A DNA stretch of 11,498 bases from contig DAOUAM010000090.1 in the NCBI GenBank assembly GCA_034433305.1, positions 1 to 11,498 on the forward strand, given 5' to 3'. The notes beneath the pieces are model-generated. The model worked only from the letters and a program-made list of their open reading frames with translations. It was not told where the DNA came from and did not search any database. Of this stretch, positions 7,169 to 11,498 are shown piece by piece (within the stretch, counting starts at the first letter, position 1; every line of letters begins with the position of its first letter). The translations under genes were made by a program, and so were the position numbers. This DNA is from DAOUAM01 sp034433305. GTDB taxonomy: Bacteria > Chloroflexota > Dehalococcoidia > Lucifugimonadales > DAOUAM01.

Positions 7169-7194
7169 TAGGTACCAGGACTATATGTGGTTGT

Positions 7195-7371
7195 ATGAAT
7201 ATGACCAGGTCTTTTATAGTCGCAGTTGCCGTCGCAGTCGTCCTGCTGGCCCCGATTGCTCAACCGCCTGGCGCGAGGCCTGCCTACGCGTGTTTTTGCA
7301 TCTCCGCTCGCATTCCCTTTCATCACCGTGTCCAGCGCCCTGGTCATGCAGACTGCTTGTCTGTACCTTGA
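7195..7371 (+). CDS. Doubtful small ORF with signal-peptide-like N-terminus
   Basis: The frame encodes 58 residues and begins MNMTRSFIVAVAVAVVLLAP, a charged N-region followed by a strongly hydrophobic core. An A-Y-A-C-F-C segment (30-35) could hold a signal-peptidase or lipobox-like site. The rest (about 23 residues, basic and His-rich) resembles nothing I know. A weak promoter candidate lies upstream, but AGGA at 7177-7180 is too far from the ATG for a good ribosome site. The last 28 bp run antisense into the M28 gene. It may be a chance ORF. If real, it is a small exported peptide. ATG 7201 is an alternative start. Confidence 0.22.
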   Translation: MNMTRSFIVAVAVAVVLLAPIAQPPGARPAYACFCISARIPFHHRVQRPGHADCLSVP

Positions 7372-8417
7372 GTCCGGACGAGTCCGGCGGTCAGCGCCAG
7401 CACCGTGGCGGTAGCCGCCACAATGTCTCCCACACGTTCATAGTCCACCTTATCAGGCGTGTCGGTAAGCTGGTGGTAGTGCCGGTAGCGGAAATTTGCC
7501 GTGTCGGTCAGCATGATAGCGGGAACCCTTGCCTCCCAGAAAGGTACGTGGTCACTGCGGGAGAAGTTGCGGACCGCGGGCACTGTCCTGTTGAGCAGCT
7601 TGCCGATGACAGGCAAGTCGTTGGGGTCACGCAAGAGCAGCGCTGCATGTGGGCCGGCCAGGTGGACCAGTGCTGACCTCATCATGCTGGCCAGCGGCCT
7701 GGCGCCGCCATTGTATATGACCGCCGTGAAGTCCCCTCTGTACCCGCCCTCACGTACGCGCCTTACCTGTCCGCCGTAGAGCAGCCCCAGCCCTGGAGGC
7801 AAGGCCTGGCTCCCGGGGGCGGAGTCAGTGTAGCCCATGGTCTCGAAGTTGATGGCGGCGATGGTCCTGTACAGGCCAGCCAGGCCCTTCAGCAACGCTC
7901 GGGCGCCGAAGAAGCCCAGCTCCTCCATGTCAGTGACGGCCAGGACAACAGTGCGTCGGAACTGCCACGGCCCCAGGGTCCGGGCAAGCTCCAGGAGCGC
8001 GGCGGCTGAAGCGGTGTTGTCGTCAGCGCCGGGCGAGTCCCGGACCGTGTCGTGGTGTCCCAGCACGGCGATAGCCTCCTGCGGCGCTGCGACACCGGCC
8101 CTGGCCGCCACGATGTTCGCCCCATCCAGGCGAGCATAGCGCACCGGGCCGAAGTGGCCGTAGTCCGCATACCCCATGGCGTTGTCGAAGGAGAAGGGCT
8201 GCCGTTCCGCCGGCCAGCCAGCATCGTTGAACGCTGCCAGAAGCTTGTGGTCTGCCTGGAGCATAGCCTCGGGCGCATGCAGGCGGCTCCGGGGAGCTGG
8301 CAGCCCCGAGACGTCAGCGTGGATGCGCCCGGCGTCGGTGCCCTTGCGGACAGCATCCGCCCAGGAGCGTAGCTCATCGCTCAGAGGGTACGGTTTGGGC
8401 TCACTGGTGCCGAACAC
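7344..8417 (-). CDS. M28-family zinc aminopeptidase
   Basis: This 357-residue protein belongs to the M28 di-zinc exopeptidases, which release N-terminal amino acids or act on related amide substrates. The metal site is visible in order: His121 and Asp123 in LGHHDTV, Asp132/Asp133 in GADDNTASAA, Glu165 and Glu166 in TDMEELGFFG (general base and ligand), Glu192 in NFETMGY where many members have Asp, and His315 in HYHQLTDTPDKV. SDHVPFW (288-294) is also a usual family segment. The N-terminal 110 residues precede the catalytic core and carry no signal peptide, so the enzyme is probably cytoplasmic, which is less common for M28. The start is GTG 8417 with AGCGGAGG 5 nt upstream; an ATG two bases earlier is out of frame. 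It lies 64 bp downstream of the sigma-factor gene with no terminator seen, so it may be the last gene of that operon. Confidence 0.92.
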   Translation of the reverse strand: MFGTSEPKPYPLSDELRSWADAVRKGTDAGRIHADVSGLPAPRSRLHAPEAMLQADHKLLAAFNDAGWPAERQPFSFDNAMGYADYGHFGPVRYARLDGANIVAARAGVAAPQEAIAVLGHHDTVRDSPGADDNTASAAALLELARTLGPWQFRRTVVLAVTDMEELGFFGARALLKGLAGLYRTIAAINFETMGYTDSAPGSQALPPGLGLLYGGQVRRVREGGYRGDFTAVIYNGGARPLASMMRSALVHLAGPHAALLLRDPNDLPVIGKLLNRTVPAVRNFSRSDHVPFWEARVPAIMLTDTANFRYRHYHQLTDTPDKVDYERVGDIVAATATVLALTAGLVRTQGTDKQSA

Positions 8418-8481
8418 ATGGACCTCCGCTTGCGCTGCTCCACTTCAAGATGCACATGCAGGCCCCTGGTAGTCGCGTCCA

Positions 8482-9768
8482 TTACTGCGACTGGGGCGGG
8501 GCCGCCTGGCGGGCGCAGGCGGCGGCGCGGCCCAGCAGCAGGTCCCGCTCGCGGGCATTGCGCGTCAGCGAGGCCGCCCGCTCGAACTCCGCTCGTGCCT
8601 CGTCGAAGCGTTTGAGCTTGGCCAGGAGGTCGCCGCGCACGCTGGGCAAGAGGTGGTAGTCCTTGAGGGAAGGCTCCGGGGTCAGCGCATCTACGACTTC
8701 GAGGCCCGCCTCCGGGCCATAGGCCATGGACAGTGCCACGGCGCGGTTCAGCTCCACGACTGGGGACGGTGCCACCTGGGCGAGGGCGTCGTAGAGCGCC
8801 GCGATGCGCGCCCAGTCCGTCTCCTCTGGAGTGCGCGCCCGGGCATGGCAGGCGGCGATGGCGGCCTGCAGCGTGTACGGGCCGAGCGCGCCGCCAAGCT
8901 CCTGGGCGCGCTCCAGCGCCGCGAGGCCACGCTGGATAAGCATGTAGTCCCAGCGCCCGCGGTCCTGGTCCATCAGCAGGACAGGCTCGCCCGACGGACC
9001 TACCCGCGCGCGCAGGCGGGACGCCTGTATCTCCATCAGCGCCACGAGGCCGTGGACCTCTGGCTCCCCGGGGGCGAGTCCGGCCAGCACCCGGCCGAGG
9101 CGCAGCGCTTCCTCGCAGAGCGCGGGGCGCACCCAGTCATCGCCGGCGGTAGCCGCGTAGCCCTCGTTAAAGATGAGGTAGATAGCCTCCAGCACCGACG
9201 CCAGGCGGGCAGCGCGGTCGGCCCCGCGGGGGACCTCGAAGGGGACGCGGGCCTCGGCCAGGGTGCGCTTGGCCCGGACGATGCGCTGGGCAACGGTCGG
9301 CACCGGCACGAGGAAGGCGTGGGCGATCTCCTCAGTAGTCAGGCCTCCCAGCAAGCGCAGGGTGAGCGCCACCCGCGCCTCGGTCGAAAGGACCGGATGG
9401 CATGCCGTGAACATGAGGCGCAGAAGGTCATCGCCGATATCATCGTCGGGGTCTGCTTCGAGGTCTGCTCCGGCCATCGCCTCCTGGCCCCCCAGCTCGC
9501 GTACCAGCTCTTCCTGCTTTCGGCTCAGCCGCTGGCTGCGGCGGAAGTTATCTATTGCTCGCCGTTTGGCGACGGCCATGAGCCAGGCGCCCGGTTTGTC
9601 CGGGACGCCTGACTCAGGCCACTGCTCAAGGGCAGCTACCAGCGCGTCCTGCGCCAGGTCTTCAGCCAGGCCCACGTCGCGCACAATCCGCGCAAGGCCG
9701 GCAATGAGCCTGGGCGACTCCATGTGCCAGACCGCGTCAATGACCTTATGTGCGTCGGAAGCCGCCAA
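8482..9768 (-). CDS. ECF42-type RNA polymerase sigma factor with C-terminal TPR-like extension
   Basis: The 428-residue product is far longer than ordinary ECF sigma factors (about 180-200). The sigma-2 region is at about 10-80: RIVRDVGLAEDLAQDALVAA binds core polymerase and WLMAVAKRRAIDNFRR the -10 element. The sigma-4 helix-turn-helix is at about 112-170: LTLRLLGGLTTEEIAHAFLV, then TVAQRIVRAKRTL. The extension (about 180-428) carries the DUF6596 features IFNEGYAAT (199-207), LVALMEIQASR (241-251) and LLMDQDR (264-270), then helical TPR-like segments (about 320-415) ending in DEARAEFERAASL. This architecture and the adjacent DGPF and PhnB genes define group ECF42, which lacks a classical anti-sigma factor; the extension is thought to control activity. 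The start is TTG 9768, only 2 nt past the VOC gene stop, with AGAAGGG 9 nt upstream inside that gene, so translation is probably coupled. Confidence 0.95.
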   Translation of the reverse strand: MAASDAHKVIDAVWHMESPRLIAGLARIVRDVGLAEDLAQDALVAALEQWPESGVPDKPGAWLMAVAKRRAIDNFRRSQRLSRKQEELVRELGGQEAMAGADLEADPDDDIGDDLLRLMFTACHPVLSTEARVALTLRLLGGLTTEEIAHAFLVPVPTVAQRIVRAKRTLAEARVPFEVPRGADRAARLASVLEAIYLIFNEGYAATAGDDWVRPALCEEALRLGRVLAGLAPGEPEVHGLVALMEIQASRLRARVGPSGEPVLLMDQDRGRWDYMLIQRGLAALERAQELGGALGPYTLQAAIAACHARARTPEETDWARIAALYDALAQVAPSPVVELNRAVALSMAYGPEAGLEVVDALTPEPSLKDYHLLPSVRGDLLAKLKRFDEARAEFERAASLTRNARERDLLLGRAAACARQAAPPQSQ

Positions 9769-9770
9769 GT

Positions 9771-10181
9771 CTAGGGACCCTTCTCACAGTTGACCATCCA
9801 CGGTGTGCCGAAGCGGTCCACCACCATGCCGAACCGGCTGGCCCAGAAGGTCTCCTCCAGAGGCATCGTCACCGTGCCCTTTTCCGCCAGCGCGTGAAAG
9901 ACCCGCTCCGCGTCGGCGGGGGTCTCCACCTGGAGTGACACGTACAGGCCCTGCGGCTTCTGGTAGTACTCAGGCGGAGCGTCAGAGCCCATCAAGACCT
10001 GGCCGCGCACTACCAGCCGGGCATGCAGGATTCTAGCGCGCCACGTGGAGGGCACTTCCCCCGCGATGGGCGACTCCCCATGGGTGGTCATCGCCTCGAT
10101 CTTGCCTCCCAGGACCTTCTCGTAGAACTGGAAAGCTTCCCTGCACTGACCGTCGAAGTTGAGATATGGGACCAGTTGCAT
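9771..10181 (-). CDS. PhnB-like VOC-superfamily (glyoxalase/bleomycin-resistance fold) protein
   Basis: This 136-residue protein has the PhnB-type VOC fold. It begins with VPYLNFDGQCREAFQFYEKVLGG (4-26), the standard first beta-alpha unit. The segment ILHARLVVRGQVLMGSDAPP (51-70) and the C-terminal FGMVVDRFGTPWMVNCE (117-133) are the usual closing strands. Members bind small ligands or metals; PhnB itself has no proven phosphonate role. It lies 32 bp downstream of the DGPF gene and 2 bp before the sigma gene, the standard ECF42 context. The ATG at 10181 has GGAGGAGG upstream within a 13-nt leader identical to that of the DGPF gene. Confidence 0.93.
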   Translation of the reverse strand: MQLVPYLNFDGQCREAFQFYEKVLGGKIEAMTTHGESPIAGEVPSTWRARILHARLVVRGQVLMGSDAPPEYYQKPQGLYVSLQVETPADAERVFHALAEKGTVTMPLEETFWASRFGMVVDRFGTPWMVNCEKGP

Positions 10182-10213
10182 GACTTGCCTCCTCCAGTAT
10201 TGTAAGACCGCGA

Positions 10214-10618
10214 CTACCTGTTGGCCAACTCGTCCCGGAGCCTGGCGTGCCGCTGGACTGCCTCGCTGGGGCTGAAGTCTTCCAGCTCGAACACCTGGCG
10301 GACCTCGACCTCGCCGCCCTCAAAGGGCACGCGCTTGGCCCACTCGATGGCCTCTTCCCTGGAGCCTACCTGGATCATCCAGAAGCCAGCGATCAGCTCC
10401 TTCGCCTCTGTGAAAGGCCCGTCTGTGACCGTGGGCTTGCCCCGGGAGAAAGTGACGCGGGCGCCTTTGGAGGTAGGATGCAGCCCCTCCCCGGCCAGCA
10501 TGGCGCCGGCCCTGGCCAGCTCCTCGTTGTACCTGGCCATGGCGGCGAGTTCCTTCTCGGTCGGCAGGATGCCTGCCTCCGACTCCCTGGACGCCTTGAC
10601 TATCATCATGAACCTCAT
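10214..10618 (-). CDS. DGPF-domain (YciI-related) protein
   Basis: This is a 134-residue single-domain protein of the YCII/DGPF family. It opens with MRFMMIVKAS, and the naming motif appears as Asp66-Gly-Pro-Phe69 in VTDGPFTEAKELIAGFWMIQV, followed by SREEAIEWAKRVP (86-98) and VEVRQVFELEDF. DGPF proteins are ferredoxin-like small proteins of unknown biochemical role and are the conserved partners and probable targets of ECF42 sigma factors. It is the first gene of the DGPF-VOC-sigma operon. ATG 10618 has AGAGGAGG upstream. The roughly 75-nt leader from the predicted promoter contains a small hairpin, CCGGT/ACCGG (10663-10676). Confidence 0.95.
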   Translation of the reverse strand: MRFMMIVKASRESEAGILPTEKELAAMARYNEELARAGAMLAGEGLHPTSKGARVTFSRGKPTVTDGPFTEAKELIAGFWMIQVGSREEAIEWAKRVPFEGGEVEVRQVFELEDFSPSEAVQRHARLRDELANR

Positions 10619-10695
10619 GGACTTGCCTCCTCTGGTTTACAGGTTCTGAGCAGAGTCCCCGTCCGGTCTCAACCGGGTGTAGGCCCTGGCTCTAC

Positions 10696-10718
10696 TATAA
10701 CGTCGAACGGGCCTTCGA
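10696..10718 (+). repeat. Direct repeat copy 1 (overlaps ECF42-like promoter)
   Basis: TATAAC, seven variable bases, then GGGCCTTCGA. The same 23-bp arrangement recurs at 10827-10849, 131 bp to the right, with 18 of 23 positions identical. The variable centre differs: gtcgaac here, tcagaca in the other copy. Confidence 0.6.
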
Positions 10719-10728
10719 AAATTCGACA
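10702..10728 (-). promoter_or_regulatory. Predicted ECF42-dependent, near-palindromic promoter of the DGPF-VOC-sigma operon
   Basis: On the minus strand TGTCGA (10728-10723) and CGAC (10705-10702) are separated by 17 nt. This fits the ECF42 target motif as I recall it, TGTCGA at -35 and CGA/TC at -10. Initiation near 10694 would give a leader of about 75 nt. The boxes lie in a perfect inverted repeat, GTCGAA (10702-10707) and TTCGAC (10722-10727), so the plus strand also reads CGTCGA (10701-10706), 17 nt, CGAC (10724-10727). The site may therefore fire both ways and autoregulate the sigma gene. Confidence 0.65.
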
Positions 10729-10826
10729 CGTCAGACGAGAATTTTCTGAAGAGACAAGATTAGGCTGACTGAGGGTGAAAGCTCCCCGGAACATTGGGAA
10801 CAGTGGCGCTAGCCTCGCCCGCCAAG

Positions 10827-10849
10827 TATAACTCAGACAGGGCCTTCGA
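10827..10849 (+). repeat. Direct repeat copy 2
   Basis: TATAAC-N7-GGGCCTTCGA as in copy 1 at 10696-10718, but without the TGTCGA and CGAC boxes. What is conserved is therefore the flanking blocks, not the sigma-factor boxes. On the minus strand it supplies TATACT, a fair -10 hexamer. Confidence 0.55.
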
Positions 10850-10976
10850 GCGAGGCGGTGCTACCTCTACGGGCTTCTCAGGGTCTGATGGTATTGCCCT
10901 CAGAGATTGCTTGTTTACCATGTCCAGAATCAAGTACCCTTAGTCATAAATCGGTCTATCAGTTGGAGAAGGTGCA

Positions 10977-11468
10977 ATGGTCAACAAGCCGTCCAGGAAG
11001 TCAACGAAGGGTACACAGAAGTCCACCAGGAGCACCACCGCAACCGGCAATAGTACCAGTGGATTCACCGACGAGGAAAGAGCGGCAATGAAGGAGCGCG
11101 CCAGGGAACTGAAGGCGGAAGCGCGCGGGGACAGGGCGGACGGGGAGAGCGACGTGCTCGCGAAGATTGCAGAGATGCCGGAACCCGACCGCACCATGGC
11201 CAGGCGGGTCCACGAGATCGTCAAAGCCAGCGCGCCATCCCTCTCGCCGAAGACCTGGTACGGGATGCCCGCGTATGCCAGGAACGGCAAGGTCGTCTGC
11301 TTCTTCCAAAGCGCGCACAAGTTCAAAGCCAGGTACGCCACATTGGGCTTCAGCGACGAGGCAAACCTCGACGAAGGCGCCATGTGGCCGACCTCCTTCG
11401 CGCTGAGGGAGTTGACCGCAGCCGAAGAGGCAAGGATTGCCTCGCTCGTGAAGAAAGCGGTGAGCTGA
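10977..11468 (+). CDS. DUF1801 (YdhG-like) family protein
   Basis: This is a 163-residue protein. Residues 1-29 are a Lys/Ser/Thr-rich, low-complexity and probably disordered leader. FTDEERAAMKERARELKAEARG (30-51) is a charged helix common at the front of this group. The DUF1801 domain follows (about 60-163), with MPEPDRTMARRVHEIVKASAP, the hallmark TWYGMPAYARNGKVVCFF (93-110), then YATLGFSDEANLDEG and a C-terminal helix. The fold is small and cytoplasmic; some relatives are annotated as iron chaperones, but no function is established for this branch. ATG 10977 has GGAGAAGG 4 nt upstream. It is divergent from the DGPF operon and may be read from the opposite face of the ECF42-like promoter, though about 250 nt of leader would result. 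Confidence 0.88.
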   Translation: MVNKPSRKSTKGTQKSTRSTTATGNSTSGFTDEERAAMKERARELKAEARGDRADGESDVLAKIAEMPEPDRTMARRVHEIVKASAPSLSPKTWYGMPAYARNGKVVCFFQSAHKFKARYATLGFSDEANLDEGAMWPTSFALRELTAAEEARIASLVKKAVS

Positions 11469-11470
11469 GG

Positions 11471-11498
11471 ATGCCCAGCAAGGCCCAGCCCAAGGGGG
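11471..11498 (+). CDS. Start of a further gene cut by the window edge (uncertain)
   Basis: An ATG lies 2 nt after the DUF1801 stop, with a GAG-CTGAGG stretch immediately upstream that could serve as a weak ribosome site. Only nine codons (MPSKAQPKG) are visible, so the product cannot be identified. The tight spacing suggests a co-transcribed gene. Confidence 0.35.

Larger units (their letters stand above)
10619..10976. other. Divergent 358-bp regulatory intergenic region
   Basis: There is no credible ORF here. The stretch looks less GC-rich than its neighbours. Going right from the DGPF start it holds the DGPF Shine-Dalgarno leader, the CCGGT/ACCGG leader hairpin (10663-10676), the ECF42-like promoter (10702-10728), a second copy of the promoter flanks (10827-10849), and the DUF1801 ribosome site GGAGAAGG (10965-10972). 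I found no clear sigma-70 promoter for the DUF1801 gene. Minus-strand TATAGT and TATACT hexamers at the two repeat copies could be housekeeping -10 elements. Confidence 0.6.

Noticed and set aside
7120..7347. 76-residue N-terminal extension of the OmdA-domain protein
   Set aside because: The extended part is rich in Arg, Cys and Thr without family similarity, crosses an AT-rich patch, and the internal ATG at 7119 has a strong Shine-Dalgarno sequence.
7365..7392. Repeated AGTCCGG near the end of the M28 gene, considered as a terminator
   Set aside because: The copies are direct and inside the coding sequence; no stem followed by a T-run can be formed with confidence.
8653..9612. 319-codon plus-strand ORF
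   Set aside because: It is antisense to the ECF42 sigma gene, which is unmistakable, and its composition is that of a codon-usage shadow.
10877..10905. CTCAGGG and CCCTCAG considered as a hairpin
   Set aside because: The sequences mirror each other but are not reverse complements, so they do not pair.

Overview
This is an 11.5-kb, GC-rich, densely coded window from a bacterial chromosome. It holds eleven well-supported protein genes, plus a doubtful small ORF and a 9-codon fragment of a further gene at the right edge. I see no rRNA, tRNA, CRISPR array, transposase or phage gene. Several genes start with GTG or TTG behind good Shine-Dalgarno sequences, and AGG (Arg) and ATA (Ile) codons are frequent. 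Together with the gene families this would suit a high-GC soil, sediment or marine lineage such as Chloroflexota, but that is a weak inference and no phylogenetic marker is present.

Left part (1-3658): a hydrolase cluster. On the minus strand an MBL-fold hydrolase of the AHL-lactonase type (1629-2471) is followed 60 bp later by a gamma-glutamyltransferase-family Ntn hydrolase (1-1568, C-terminus cut by the window edge). Divergent from them is a zinc-dependent AstE/AspA-type deacylase (2666-3658). Both the GGT-like and the AspA-like proteins keep their catalytic residues but, by eye, lack residues that bind the textbook substrates. A role in degrading unusual amide or acyl compounds is possible.

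Middle (3784-6184): a plus-strand pair encoding a CPBP/CAAX-type intramembrane protease and a UbiB/AarF (ABC1) atypical kinase with two C-terminal membrane helices, 31 bp apart. A short convergent intergenic region with small hairpins separates them from the minus-strand genes to the right.

Right part (6272-11498): a minus-strand series centred on an ECF42-type sigma factor with a C-terminal TPR-like extension. In transcription order it runs: DGPF/YciI protein (10618-10214), PhnB/VOC protein (10181-9771), ECF42 sigma factor (9768-8482), M28 zinc aminopeptidase (8417-7344), then after a 224-bp gap a minimal YdeI/OmdA-domain protein (7119-6871) overlapping a GNAT acetyltransferase (6874-6272) by 4 bp. 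Upstream of the DGPF gene lies a sequence fitting the promoter described for ECF42 sigma factors, TGTCGA-N17-CGAC. It is built as an inverted repeat, so the opposite strand reads CGTCGA-N17-CGAC toward a divergent DUF1801 gene (10977-11468). This points to an autoregulated stress-response module that may act in both directions.

The ECF42-DGPF association is already known. What looks new is the near-symmetric promoter, a second partial copy of its flanks 131 bp away, and the possible wider regulon of small domain proteins.
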